Source of the DNA: Flavobacteriales bacterium
GTDB lineage: Bacteria > Bacteroidota > Bacteroidia > NS11-12g > UBA9320
NCBI GenBank assembly: GCA_020635355.1
Contig: JACJZW010000002.1
Location: 186,001 to 250,000 of the forward strand
Length of the DNA: 64,000 nucleotides
Reading direction: 5' to 3'
The translations under genes were made by a program, and so were the position numbers. This document shows, piece after piece, positions 16,122 through 25,175 of the stretch (its first letter is position 1; every line of letters begins with the position of its first letter). The notes below the pieces were generated by a model that saw nothing but the letters and a program-made list of their open reading frames with translations, was not told the origin of the DNA and did no database searches.

Positions 16122-18359
16122 ATGGGAAGACAAATTCAGTTATTGAAAGCCGCTTTCATCGCGTTGACGATGTTCTTTTTTATCGCTCCGGTTCAGGCAC
16201 AAATGGTTCCTCCGGCAAAGTGGTCCTATCAAGTAGTGACCAAGAACCCTAAGTCGTGCGAGACCATCGAAGTGGTGTTCAAGGCCGAAATTCCGGAATC
16301 ATTTCACGTATACTCCAACGATTACAATTGCCCGAATGGCGGCCCGCTTCCATCTGTCTTTACCTTCACCCCGCATGCTTCCTTCAAATTGGTTGGAGGA
16401 GCCAAACCGGTTGGTGCCAAGAAAGTGTACGATGACATTTTTGAATGCGATATCACAGAATTTCATCACAAGGCAGAATTCCGTCAGAAAATTGAGTTAA
16501 AGAATACTTCTCCCGTTATCAAGGGAATTCTTGAGTATCAGATGTGCACCGAGCAGGGCATGTGTGTGCTGCATGAATATGAATTCAACATCAAAATTGA
16601 TGGGGTAACAAACGGATGTGGTAGCTCTGACCCGGTTCAGGTGATCGAGCCAACAATTGATGTTCAACCCGATGCACCTGAATCAACCTCCGCTACAGCG
16701 GACTCAGATACCGGTAATCTCACGGCGGTAAATTCCGAGTTATTGGAACAACTACTGGACTGTTGCAAGGGGGGATCAGACGAAGCTGATGGAGGGTCTC
16801 CTTACGTCAGCAAAGAAGATGTGAATTACGCCTCTTATGTTAAAGCCGGTGAAAACGATACCACTTCCTGTGAGGTGAAAACCTTTGATGGAGAGTCCAA
16901 GGAAGAGTCTGAAAGTTTTTTAGGCTTCTTCCTGATTGCTTTTTTGAGCGGATTATTGGCGTTGCTCACCCCATGCGTATTCCCCATGATTCCCATGACG
17001 GTTTCCTTTTTTATGAAGGAAGGCGATCGGGGTAAGGCCATTCGTACCGGCATCATTTACGGATTAAGTATCGTCGGAATTTATGTGGTGATTGGGACCG
17101 TGGTGGCCGTGGTGGCTGGCCCGGCTGCGGCTAATTGGCTGAGTACCCACTGGATACCAAATACCTTCTTCTTCCTGGTGTTTGTGATTTTTGCGGCTTC
17201 CTTTCTGGGGGCATTTGAAATCACCCTCCCCAGCTGGATGGTGAATAAGGTAGATAAGCAATCCGATAAAGGTGGATTGGTTGGCGTGTTCTTCATGGCC
17301 TTTACCATCGTACTTGTTTCGTTCTCATGTACCGGTCCAATTGTGGGTAGTATTCTGGTTGAATCAGCAGGAGGGGCCTTTGTGAAACCGCTCATTGGTA
17401 TGTTGGGCTTCTCATTGGCTTTTGCCATTCCATTTGCGTTGTTCGCCATATTCCCAAGTATGCTTAACAACCTGCCGCAATCCGGTGGATGGCTTAATTC
17501 CGTGAAAGTGGTCCTTGGTTTTATTGAACTGGCTTTTGGGTTAAAGTTCCTGAGTGTTGCCGACCAAACGTATCACTGGGGAATTCTGGATCGTGAAATT
17601 TACATTGGACTGTGGATCGTAATCTTCGCCCTGATGGGATTCTATCTTTTGGGCAAACTCAAGTTCTCACACGATAGCGATCTGCCCTACATATCTGTTC
17701 CACGTTTGTTTATGGCCATCCTTACCTTCACGTTTGTGGTCTATTTGGGGGCAGGTTTATGGGGCGCCCCTTTGAAGCAACTGGCAGGTTATCTGCCACC
17801 GATGCATACGCATGACTTCAACCTTTTAGGAACGGATGAGGAAAATCCGGGACATGGCGGTATAACACCGATGTATCGGGATGAGTTGCATCTTCCACAT
17901 GGGTTGAGAGGGTATTTCGACTACGATCAGGGTATGGAGGTTGCCCGTCAATTGGGCAAACCCGTTATGCTTGATTTTACCGGACACGGATGTGTGAACT
18001 GTCGGGAGATGGAGGCGCGTGTGTGGTCTGAGCCGAGGATTTTAAACAAGATTCACAACGACTACGTGCTGATTTCGCTGTACGTCGATGATAAGACAAT
18101 TAAGTTACCGGAATCGGAATGGTATACATCACGTTACTCAGGAAACACGGTTAAAACTCTGGCGAAGAAGAATGCCGACATTCAGGCCTGCTTCTTCAAC
18201 AGCAACTCGCAACCCCAATATGCCTTGTTGGATAATAAGGGAGAATTGCTCCAGCCGGTTAGAGCATACGATCTGAATCGCGAAACTTATCTCGCCTTTC
18301 TGGAAAATGGATTGCAGGAATTCAGCAAACGAGTTTTGGAAGCAAAGGCTTCTGAATGA
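16122..18359 (+). CDS. dsbD: Thiol:disulfide interchange protein DsbD-like
   Basis: Carries electrons across the inner membrane to keep periplasmic thiols reduced, for example for cytochrome c assembly. Order from the chosen start (MGRQIQLLKAAF; the ATG at 16092 is an alternative): signal peptide, DsbD-alpha domain (to about residue 165), a Ser/Asp-rich linker with a CC pair, a CcdA-like domain with eight membrane helices holding LTPCVFPMIP and VSFSCTGPIVG, then a C-terminal thioredoxin domain with CVNC at 624-627 inside LDFTGHGCVNCREME. The redox cysteines of all three parts are present. The preceding gene duplicates the alpha domain. Confidence 0.92.
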   Translation: MGRQIQLLKAAFIALTMFFFIAPVQAQMVPPAKWSYQVVTKNPKSCETIEVVFKAEIPESFHVYSNDYNCPNGGPLPSVFTFTPHASFKLVGGAKPVGAKKVYDDIFECDITEFHHKAEFRQKIELKNTSPVIKGILEYQMCTEQGMCVLHEYEFNIKIDGVTNGCGSSDPVQVIEPTIDVQPDAPESTSATADSDTGNLTAVNSELLEQLLDCCKGGSDEADGGSPYVSKEDVNYASYVKAGENDTTSCEVKTFDGESKEESESFLGFFLIAFLSGLLALLTPCVFPMIPMTVSFFMKEGDRGKAIRTGIIYGLSIVGIYVVIGTVVAVVAGPAAANWLSTHWIPNTFFFLVFVIFAASFLGAFEITLPSWMVNKVDKQSDKGGLVGVFFMAFTIVLVSFSCTGPIVGSILVESAGGAFVKPLIGMLGFSLAFAIPFALFAIFPSMLNNLPQSGGWLNSVKVVLGFIELAFGLKFLSVADQTYHWGILDREIYIGLWIVIFALMGFYLLGKLKFSHDSDLPYISVPRLFMAILTFTFVVYLGAGLWGAPLKQLAGYLPPMHTHDFNLLGTDEENPGHGGITPMYRDELHLPHGLRGYFDYDQGMEVARQLGKPVMLDFTGHGCVNCREMEARVWSEPRILNKIHNDYVLISLYVDDKTIKLPESEWYTSRYSGNTVKTLAKKNADIQACFFNSNSQPQYALLDNKGELLQPVRAYDLNRETYLAFLENGLQEFSKRVLEAKASE

Positions 18360-18371
18360 TGTGAGTTTGAA

Positions 18372-18977
18372 CTACCCCTCAACCAACCAAACGACAAGAT
18401 GATTGTCCAGATCATCCAGCGCACCTTTTAACGGACAAGGATAATCCTTCAATTGAGTTACCGTGACGGTTCTGCCGAGCCACTCAATTCGGATGTCGTC
18501 TCGAAAATCAACTGCCTTTTTACCATAGAGCTTATAGGCGGCTTCTTTCGCGCACCAAATGATATATTGATCACGGAGTTTGGCAGATGCCTCCTCAGCA
18601 AGCCGTTGTGCCTCTGCGGGGTGGATAAACCGATGGGCAATGCGTTCAATGCGATTCGTGATGCGTTCAATGTCTATCCCCACTGGTTTTGGGCCGATGA
18701 TGGCGGCGGCATAGGATTCCGTGTGGCTGATGGAAACCCATTGTCCGTTGCTTAAATGAGGTTTGCCGTATTCATCCTTGGTGATTTGAACACCGGATCC
18801 TACCAATTCCTGAACGGCGCATCGGCATGCCATCCATTGTTTCAGCCGATCGGGATGTTGGATGTCAACCGTGATCTCATCCGGCAGCAAAAACGAGCGT
18901 AAATCTTCAACGGATTCGTTGATTTTCCACAGCGCAATTTCCGCGTCTCCATCCTGAAATCGATTGATTATGGGCAT
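18372..18977 (-). CDS. 4'-phosphopantetheinyl transferase superfamily protein
   Basis: A 201-residue Sfp-type enzyme that moves phosphopantetheine from CoA to a serine of carrier proteins. Key motifs are SISHTESYAAA (about 83-92), GIDIE at 100-104 with metal-binding acids, and WCAKEAAYK at 141-149 (the WxxKEaxxK signature). Length is normal for Sfp-type enzymes. A carrier protein (AcpP) is encoded 4 kb away in this window, so activation of AcpP is a reasonable role. The gene converges with dsbD, 12 bases apart. Confidence 0.92.
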   Translation of the reverse strand: MPIINRFQDGDAEIALWKINESVEDLRSFLLPDEITVDIQHPDRLKQWMACRCAVQELVGSGVQITKDEYGKPHLSNGQWVSISHTESYAAAIIGPKPVGIDIERITNRIERIAHRFIHPAEAQRLAEEASAKLRDQYIIWCAKEAAYKLYGKKAVDFRDDIRIEWLGRTVTVTQLKDYPCPLKGALDDLDNHLVVWLVEG

Positions 18978-19103
18978 GTTAGGGAATGGTTTCCAAAAGT
19001 ACGGATTCCGGAAGTGGGTTGTCGGTTAATTGTTGGTTTTATCGGTTTGTAGGATTGGGGGCAATGCCCTTATTTCGTGAGCCAACCATCAACGTTTTGG
19101 AAT

Positions 19104-19640
19104 ATGATTCTCAGCGATAAACGCATTCTGGAGGAGATTGAAAAGGGAACCATCCTGATTGAACCGTACCGGCCTGATTGTCTTGGTACCAACTCATACG
19201 ACGTTCACCTCGGAAAGTGGCTGGCAACCTACAAGGACCGGGTGCTGGATGCCAAATCGCACAACAAGATCGAATACTTCGAAATTCCATTGGATGGTTA
19301 TGTCCTTCAACCCGGGGTTCTGTACTTGGGCGTCACCGAAGAATATACGGAAACGCACGCCCATGTTCCTTTTTTGGAGGGGAAAAGCAGCACCGGCCGA
19401 CTCGGAATTGACATTCATGCCACGGCCGGAAAAGGCGATGTAGGGTTCTGCAATACCTGGACGCTGGAAATTTCCTGCGCCCAGCCCGTTCGGATTTATC
19501 GAGGTATGCCCATTGGTCAGCTGATCTACTTTGTGGTGGAAGGTGAGATCGAAACCTTCTACAACAAGAAGTCGAATGCCAAGTACAATTCACGAACGAT
19601 CAAGCCGGTTGAGAGCATGATGTTCAAGAACAAATTCTGA
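19104..19640 (+). CDS. dcd: dCTP deaminase
   Basis: Deaminates dCTP to dUTP to feed dTTP synthesis. The ATG at 19104 gives MILSDKRILEEIEKGTILIEP, the standard family N-terminus; a GTG 27 bases upstream is less likely. The 178-residue protein has TNSYDVHLG, EGKSSTGRLGIDIHATAG and the catalytic-glutamate strand NTWTLEIS followed by GMPIGQLIYF. All match the trimeric dUTPase-like fold. It is monocistronic, ending before the terminator at 19797-19824. Confidence 0.93.
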   Translation: MILSDKRILEEIEKGTILIEPYRPDCLGTNSYDVHLGKWLATYKDRVLDAKSHNKIEYFEIPLDGYVLQPGVLYLGVTEEYTETHAHVPFLEGKSSTGRLGIDIHATAGKGDVGFCNTWTLEISCAQPVRIYRGMPIGQLIYFVVEGEIETFYNKKSNAKYNSRTIKPVESMMFKNKF

Positions 19641-19796
19641 TCGACGTCCGGAACTTTTTTACCGACGCTTATTTAATTATCTGCCCTGAGGTGTACAACC
19701 TGAGGTAAATTCGCTTATATTCGAGTTACTTTCAATTTTCATTAAAACATAATACTCGTAATTAGGATTTATGGTTTAACTTTACTCTTAGGAAAG

Positions 19797-19824
19797 ACCC
19801 CGGTGGAAACATCGGGGTTTTTTT
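19797..19824 (+). terminator. Intrinsic terminator after dcd
   Basis: ACCCCG (19797-19802), loop of ten bases, CGGGGT (19813-19818) and a run of seven T residues. It is a strong GC stem with a T-tail, oriented to stop the dcd transcript before the convergent barrel gene. Confidence 0.85.
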
Positions 19825-19850
19825 ATGCGTTAAAAATTGAAAATCAGCCG

Positions 19851-20477
19851 TTAAGAGTTGAGTTCGTAGGCTAGAGAGAGCATATAAATTCGATTGAACA
19901 AACCCACTCGGTTCACCCATCGGCGAGCGCCCGGATAATCTTCACCAATTCGGTTCATTGAGTTTGAATGCCGAAGCGACAAGGTTAGTGCTTCAGCCAA
20001 TTTGTATTCGGCACCCAGATTCAGAGCCACTTCAAGTGGTTTAAAATTAGCATCTTTTGGTCCATAACCGTCGTCCACGGTGCCACCAACATTCGACCCA
20101 ATTGAAATTCCGCCAATAGCTCTGAGATTTGAAAGACTTGGAATCTTGTATCGAGCCCAGAGGGGTAGTTCAACGTATTGGGCTTTGATGATAAAGATCT
20201 GAGGATTGGGGTCATCCGGAATGATCCGCTTTTTGCTCCCTTTTGTAGTGTAGAGCAAGTCAAATCCAATATCCCACTTCTCATCCTTTTCGGTATGAAT
20301 GCGGATTCCTCCATTAAACCCCAGCTTGTTGTAACCGGCAAACCGATCCCCATCAATCTGGCAAAAATTTAGTCCGCCAATTACCGAGGCGTGAAAGGTT
20401 TGTGCCGAGGTGATGAACGCACCGAGCAATAAAAAAATCAGCAGCGCACTTTTTGTGAAAATGGGATTAAATCGCAT
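19851..20477 (-). CDS. Outer membrane beta-barrel protein (PorT/OmpA-barrel-like)
   Basis: A 208-residue protein: signal peptide to about residue 25 (LLIFLLLGAFITSAQT), then alternating beta strands (ASVIGGLNFCQIDGDRFAG, YNKLGFNGGIRI, KWDIGFDLLYTTKGS, YVELPLWARYKI, VALNLGAEYKL) and a C-terminal strand YMLSLAYELNS. This is the small outer-membrane barrel family common in Bacteroidota. Function is unknown. A -7 element (TATTTTTG, minus strand, 20489-20482) ends only 4 bases before the ATG, so the message may be leaderless. Confidence 0.82.
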   Translation of the reverse strand: MRFNPIFTKSALLIFLLLGAFITSAQTFHASVIGGLNFCQIDGDRFAGYNKLGFNGGIRIHTEKDEKWDIGFDLLYTTKGSKKRIIPDDPNPQIFIIKAQYVELPLWARYKIPSLSNLRAIGGISIGSNVGGTVDDGYGPKDANFKPLEVALNLGAEYKLAEALTLSLRHSNSMNRIGEDYPGARRWVNRVGLFNRIYMLSLAYELNS

Positions 20478-20598
20478 AGCTCAAAAATACGATTCACAGC
20501 ACACGTTTAAGTTGTTTTTGATTTCTGTGTAATGTCATTCTGATGGGTATCACCTATTCGGAAAAAATAAAATATCTTGGCTCCGTCAAAGAGAAAAA

Positions 20599-20952
20599 AT
20601 GGAACGAGCAAAGTTTAACAAGGATGTTGCCGGGTACGAAATGTTATTGCTTCTGGCGGAATCCGATGGAGATTTTGATCCACGTGAAGGGGAAACCATC
20701 ATCGATTTTATCCAGCAGAAATTCCCACTTGGCGGGAACCTGGACGCTGCGATAGAAAATATTTCCAGCTTGTCTAAGGATGATTTTATGCCGCGTATAG
20801 ATGAGTTGGCGGAAGACTTCTATTCCGATAGTTCCGAAGAAGAACGAAAGGAATTTCTGCAGTTCGCCCTTCAATTGGTGCGTGCAGATGAAAAGTTAGC
20901 CAAGGAGGAAAACATGTTGATCACGCGCTTATTTGAAGCGTGGGATATCTGA
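20599..20952 (+). CDS. TerB-like helical protein
   Basis: A 117-residue acidic, all-helical protein. LLLLAESDGDFDPREGETIIDFIQ and LQLVRADEKLAKEENMLITRLFEAW follow the two-half pattern of TerB-like (tellurite-resistance B) domains, with Asp-rich turns that could bind metal. TerB-like proteins are small cytosolic domains of poorly known role; tellurite resistance itself is not implied. The gene converges with rnc, 3 bases apart. Confidence 0.8.
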   Translation: MERAKFNKDVAGYEMLLLLAESDGDFDPREGETIIDFIQQKFPLGGNLDAAIENISSLSKDDFMPRIDELAEDFYSDSSEEERKEFLQFALQLVRADEKLAKEENMLITRLFEAWDI

Positions 20953-20955
20953 GAC

Positions 20956-21684
20956 TTATTGTCGGATATCGAGTAGTTCGCAAGCCTTGGATGCCGCGTC
21001 TTTCTCGGCATTCTTCTTGGAAAAGTTCTCACTGCGACTGATTTCAACCTCATCTACAAATAGCCCAACGGTATACTTCCCTTCCTTGGAATCTTTCCGT
21101 TCCTTCATGATCCGGAAGTCAATGGTTTTTCGCTGTTTCTGCGCCCATTGATTCAGCAGACTTTTGTAGTTGATGTGCTGATTCTCAATTTCATCCAAAT
21201 CAATGTAAGGCTTTAGGATTTTTCGAAAGATGAAATCTTTGGTTTTTTGGTAACCCCGATCGAGGTATACGGCACCAACCAGGGCTTCAAGTGCATTCCC
21301 GGAGAGCGTAGAGAGGACATGTTTACTGCGTTGCAACGTTTCATCACTTTCCAAAAAAGTAGGAATCCCCAATTTCACGGCGATATCACCGAGTTGTTTC
21401 CGGCTCACAATTTTGGATCGGATTTCGGTCAGATACCCTTCCCCTTTGAAGGGAAACTTTTTGAAAACGATTTCGGCTACAACGGTGTCCAGTACCGCGT
21501 CTCCCAGGAACTCCAATCGTTCGTTGCTGTCCTTTACATCCGTGAACTTGATGCGTTCCGCGGCCGACAAGTGTCGAAAGGCGGTTTTATATAGATGATA
21601 ACTTCGAGGGGAAAAACCAAGCAGATGCCGCAGCTGCCGCCGATATTTCTTTTCATCCCTGGAAAGAATCTTGAAAAAGGTCAT
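20956..21684 (-). CDS. rnc: Ribonuclease III
   Basis: Cuts double-stranded RNA, including the rRNA precursor. In 242 residues the nuclease signature NERLEFLGDAVLD is at 54-66, the second catalytic helix ALEALVGAVYLDRGY at 131-145, and a double-stranded-RNA-binding domain follows at about 172-240 (NYKSLLNQWAQK to AEKDAASKACELL). It lies 16 bases downstream of fabF in the common bacterial order acpP-fabF-rnc, so the three are probably cotranscribed. Confidence 0.96.
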   Translation of the reverse strand: MTFFKILSRDEKKYRRQLRHLLGFSPRSYHLYKTAFRHLSAAERIKFTDVKDSNERLEFLGDAVLDTVVAEIVFKKFPFKGEGYLTEIRSKIVSRKQLGDIAVKLGIPTFLESDETLQRSKHVLSTLSGNALEALVGAVYLDRGYQKTKDFIFRKILKPYIDLDEIENQHINYKSLLNQWAQKQRKTIDFRIMKERKDSKEGKYTVGLFVDEVEISRSENFSKKNAEKDAASKACELLDIRQ

Positions 21685-21700
21685 GGGAGGTTATCCCGCG

Positions 21701-22951
21701 TCACCGGAACTTTTTGAGAATCAGTGACACGTTGTGTCCACCGAACCCGAACGTATTGCTCAAGGCCGCATTTACGGTCTTCTGTTGAGCCTGGTTAAAG
21801 GTGAAGTTTAACTTGGGATCAAAGGCCTCATCATCCGTAAAGTGATTGATGGTAGGTGGTACTACATCCTCCGTGATGGCCATGATGCAGGCAAGTGCTT
21901 CGATGGCACCGGCTGCACCCAGTAGGTGACCCGTCATGGATTTGGTTGAACTGATGTTGAGGTTGTAGGCATGCTCGCCAAACACCGTTTGAATCGCCTT
22001 CGTTTCACTCACATCACCCAGTGGGGTAGATGTTCCATGAACGTTGACGTAGTCAATATCCTCAGGAGTTAAGCCGGCATCTGCCAATGCATAACGCATT
22101 ACGTTGCTGGCACCTAAACCTTCAGGATGGGGAGCGGTGATGTGATGGGCATCTGCCGAGAGGCCACCACCGGCGATCTCGCAGTAAATATGAGCACCTC
22201 GGGCCTGGGCGTGTTCCAGCGTTTCCAATACAAGAGCGGCGGCACCTTCTCCCAAAACGAAACCATCGCGATCCTTGTCAAAAGGCCGACTGGCAGTTTT
22301 GAAATCATCGTTACGTTCACTCAACGCCTTCATGGAATTGAATCCACCCATGGCCAATTCATTCACACAAGCCTCGGATCCTCCGGTGATCATCACGTCG
22401 GCTTTACCTGTCCGGAGATAGGTAAATGCGTCCATGATGGCATTATTGGAAGATGCGCAAGCACTTACGGTGGTGAAATTGGGCCCACGGAAGTTGTACT
22501 TCATGGAAATGTATCCGCCGGCAATATCCGATATCATCATCGGGATAAAGAACGGGCTGATACGAGGAGTGCCATCTCCTTCGATAAAGGTTCGGGTTTC
22601 TGCCAACAAAGTGTGCAGTCCGCCGATTCCGGATCCCCAGATTACTCCGCTGCGATCACTGTCGTAATCGGCTTCGGTAAGACCGGAGTCCTTGAACGCC
22701 TCATCGGCAACTACCATGGCATAATGCGTGTACGGATCCATCCGACGCGCCTCACGACGATCGATGTGGTCCTGCACATCGAAATTCTTAACCTCGCAAG
22801 CAAAGCGGGTTTTGAATTTCTCGGCATCAAACCGGGTAATTAAATCGGCTCCACTTACACCCTTCTTCAGATTCGCCCAGTATTCTTCCCGGGTGTTTCC
22901 AATGGGTGTAAGTGCTCCGATCCCTGTTACAACAACTCTCTTGAATTGCAT
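21701..22951 (-). CDS. fabF: Beta-ketoacyl-ACP synthase II
   Basis: Condenses malonyl-ACP with acyl-ACP in fatty acid elongation. The 416-residue protein has the catalytic triad Cys165 (VSACASSN), His305 (VNVHGTSTPLGD) and His342 (STKSMTGHLLGAAGAIE), with the conserved Lys337. It sits 12 bases after acpP, its substrate carrier, and 16 bases before rnc. Length and motif spacing match FabF. Confidence 0.97.
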   Translation of the reverse strand: MQFKRVVVTGIGALTPIGNTREEYWANLKKGVSGADLITRFDAEKFKTRFACEVKNFDVQDHIDRREARRMDPYTHYAMVVADEAFKDSGLTEADYDSDRSGVIWGSGIGGLHTLLAETRTFIEGDGTPRISPFFIPMMISDIAGGYISMKYNFRGPNFTTVSACASSNNAIMDAFTYLRTGKADVMITGGSEACVNELAMGGFNSMKALSERNDDFKTASRPFDKDRDGFVLGEGAAALVLETLEHAQARGAHIYCEIAGGGLSADAHHITAPHPEGLGASNVMRYALADAGLTPEDIDYVNVHGTSTPLGDVSETKAIQTVFGEHAYNLNISSTKSMTGHLLGAAGAIEALACIMAITEDVVPPTINHFTDDEAFDPKLNFTFNQAQQKTVNAALSNTFGFGGHNVSLILKKFR

Positions 22952-22963
22952 GTAACGCTCAAA

Positions 22964-23200
22964 TTATTTTGTATTAGCCTCGATGTACGAAACAGCTTCG
23001 CCAACCGTACCGATCTTCTCAGCCTGCTCATCTGGAATGGCGATGTTGAATTCCTTTTCGAATTCCATGATCAGTTCAACAGTGTCCAACGAATCAGCTC
23101 CCAAATCGTTGGTAAAACTAGCTTCCAAGGTAACCTCTGATTTCTCTACACCGAGCTTCTCAACGATGATGTCTGTTACTTTTGATGCGATTTCTGACAT
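22964..23200 (-). CDS. acpP: Acyl carrier protein
   Basis: The start at 23200 gives MSEIASKVTDIIVEKLGVEK, the standard N-terminus; the longer open frame upstream is noncoding leader. The 78-residue acidic helical protein carries growing acyl chains on Ser37 in DLGADSLDTVELIM, the phosphopantetheine site. It leads the acpP-fabF-rnc operon. Upstream on the minus strand TTG, 20 bases, then GTTCTTTG resembles a promoter with a degenerate -7 element. Confidence 0.97.
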   Translation of the reverse strand: MSEIASKVTDIIVEKLGVEKSEVTLEASFTNDLGADSLDTVELIMEFEKEFNIAIPDEQAEKIGTVGEAVSYIEANTK

Positions 23201-23278
23201 TGTTTTTACTTTTAATAATGATAAGGGTGCAAAGAACATTTTTTTAAGAATATCACACAAGGAAAATGTTGTGGTAAT

Positions 23279-23286
23279 TAATTTTG
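23279..23286 (+). promoter_or_regulatory. Bacteroidota -7 element upstream of the IPExxxVDY-pyk genes
   Basis: TAATTTTG matches TAnnTTTG exactly. A start of transcription just after it excludes the in-frame TTG at 23284 as a start codon and favours the GTG at 23296 or 23305. Confidence 0.4.
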
Positions 23287-23295
23287 ACGAGCCTT

Positions 23296-23721
23296 GTGTC
23301 ATCGGTGAAAAAGTACATACTTGAAGATCTGTCAGGCCTGAACTGTCGGGTGTTTGGACTCGTTTCAACCCATCCGTTCTATCAGGTGGTTTGGGACCTC
23401 AAACGAGTGACAAATATGACATTTGAACGGGAGGAGGATGTGGAGTGGACTACCCGAAATGAGGTTTGTTATGCACCCATTTATCGGTTTCACGACCTCG
23501 CCACGGATTCGGTTTACGAGATTGTTCGGAATCATGCCACGCAGGGACTGCTGGCGCCGGAGATGAAATCAGTGGATGCTTTTCTGATCGAAACGAACTA
23601 TGCCGGCAACTTTTCCATAACCACCAATTCACTTAGGCAATCAAAGTTTGTTCAATATTGTTTTAGTATTGAACTATCAACGTTAAAGACTGAATCACAA
23701 ATGCGCCTCCGACTGAACTAA
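23296..23721 (+). CDS. IPExxxVDY family protein
   Basis: A small Bacteroidota-specific protein of unknown function, typically found between acpP and pyk, as here. The name motif is seen as LAPEMKSVDAFLIE (about residues 95-108), a variant of IPE-xxx-VDY with A for Y. The rest is mixed alpha/beta with no known catalytic motif. No ATG is available near the N-terminus; GTG at 23296 or 23305 is the likely start (VKKYILEDLSG). It is 19 bases from pyk and probably cotranscribed with it. Confidence 0.75.
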   Translation: MSSVKKYILEDLSGLNCRVFGLVSTHPFYQVVWDLKRVTNMTFEREEDVEWTTRNEVCYAPIYRFHDLATDSVYEIVRNHATQGLLAPEMKSVDAFLIETNYAGNFSITTNSLRQSKFVQYCFSIELSTLKTESQMRLRLN

Positions 23722-23740
23722 TGGAGTCGCGACCGTTTCT

Positions 23741-25174
23741 ATGAGTACTGAAATTCTCTACAATAAGACCAAGATCATCGCCACCATCGGGCCGGCAACT
23801 GAAAGCAAGGAAATGCTGATCAAGATCATCCGCGCCGGTGTTGATGTGTGTCGTATCAATTTTTCTCACGGCTCACACGAAGAGCACGAACGAATCATTT
23901 CCCACATTCTGGAGATCAATGACGAATTGAGGTTAAGTGTGGCCATTCTGGCCGATCTACAAGGTCCCAAGTTGCGGCTGGGCGAAATGAAACCGGGCGT
24001 GGAACTTGTGGACGGACAAAGTCTGCTGGTCTCTACCGATAAAGGTATCGGAGATGACAAGTGCATCTACGTGAACTACAAAAATCTGGCTCAGGAAATG
24101 GAAGTGGGCGAGGAGATCCTAATTGATGATGGAAACATCGAGTTACGGGTTACCGAAATAATTGATGAGGATACGCTTCGAACGGAGGTAGTTGATGGTG
24201 GGCCCTTGAAATCTAAAAAGGGTTTTAACCTGCCCAGCACCAACGTTTCACTTCCCTGTTTGACTGAAAAGGATTTACGGGATCTTGAATTCGCGCTGAA
24301 AAAGGGTGTGGATTGGATTGGTTTATCGTTCGTACGGCACCCCAACGATATTAAGGAATTGCGGGAGCGCATAAAATTGTTGAAAGGTGATGCCAGTATC
24401 ATCGCCAAAATCGAGAAACCGCAGGCCGTTGAGCATATAGACAAGATCATCAAGTACGCCGATGGCATTATGGTAGCCCGGGGTGATTTGGGTGTAGAAC
24501 TTCCTATGCAACAGGTTCCGATGATTCAAAAGTCGATTGTTGAGAAGTGCATCGTGGCGCATAAGCCGGTGATCATTGCTACTCAAATGATGGAAAGCAT
24601 GATCAATAACCCTCGGCCAACACGTGCCGAGACCAATGATGTGGCCAACGCAGTTATGGATGGAGCGGATGCCGTTATGCTGAGCGCGGAAACATCGGTT
24701 GGTAAATATCCCTATGAAGTGGTTCGGGCCATGGAAAAGATCATCGGTTCTACCGAGTTGGGTTGGGACATCTATCATAAAGGGAAGCGCCCTCATCGGT
24801 CATCGCCCACGTTCCTGTCAGACGAAATCTGTTTTACGGCTGTTCGCATGAGCGACCATGTTCAGGCAAAGGCCATCATCTCGTTAACCTATTCAGGATA
24901 TACCGCTTTGCAGATTGCGGGTTATCGTCCACGTTGCGATATCTTCATCTTTACCAGCAACAAGAAAATTTTCCGCAAACTGAACCTCGTGTGGAATATC
25001 CGTGTTTACTATTACGACAGCATGGAGAGCACCGATCAGACCATGAAGGATGTTCTGCAAATTCTGAAAGACGACAATTTATTGGAAACAGGCGATTTGG
25101 TGGTTCACACGGCATCGATGCCCATCGACTCCAAATCGCGCACCAATGCGTTAAAAATTAGTAGGGTAGAGTAG
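23741..25174 (+). CDS. pyk: Pyruvate kinase
   Basis: Converts phosphoenolpyruvate and ADP to pyruvate and ATP, the last step of glycolysis. In 477 residues: TKIIATIGPATES at the start, RINFSHGSHEEH (active-site Arg and Asn), AKIEKPQAVEHIDKII with the catalytic lysine, GIMVARGDLGVELP (metal site), and MMESMINNPRPTRAETNDVANAV then DGADAVMLSAETS. Both the B domain and the C-terminal domain are present. It is followed 1 base later by the DUF2480 gene. Confidence 0.97.
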   Translation: MSTEILYNKTKIIATIGPATESKEMLIKIIRAGVDVCRINFSHGSHEEHERIISHILEINDELRLSVAILADLQGPKLRLGEMKPGVELVDGQSLLVSTDKGIGDDKCIYVNYKNLAQEMEVGEEILIDDGNIELRVTEIIDEDTLRTEVVDGGPLKSKKGFNLPSTNVSLPCLTEKDLRDLEFALKKGVDWIGLSFVRHPNDIKELRERIKLLKGDASIIAKIEKPQAVEHIDKIIKYADGIMVARGDLGVELPMQQVPMIQKSIVEKCIVAHKPVIIATQMMESMINNPRPTRAETNDVANAVMDGADAVMLSAETSVGKYPYEVVRAMEKIIGSTELGWDIYHKGKRPHRSSPTFLSDEICFTAVRMSDHVQAKAIISLTYSGYTALQIAGYRPRCDIFIFTSNKKIFRKLNLVWNIRVYYYDSMESTDQTMKDVLQILKDDNLLETGDLVVHTASMPIDSKSRTNALKISRVE

Positions 25175-25175
25175 G

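Noticed and set aside
22127..22843. 238-codon frame on the plus strand antisense to fabF
   Set aside because: fabF on the minus strand has full catalytic motifs; the antisense frame has no family features and is a codon-bias shadow.
24323..24796. 157-codon minus-strand frame within pyk
   Set aside because: Antisense shadow; pyk motifs are complete on the plus strand.
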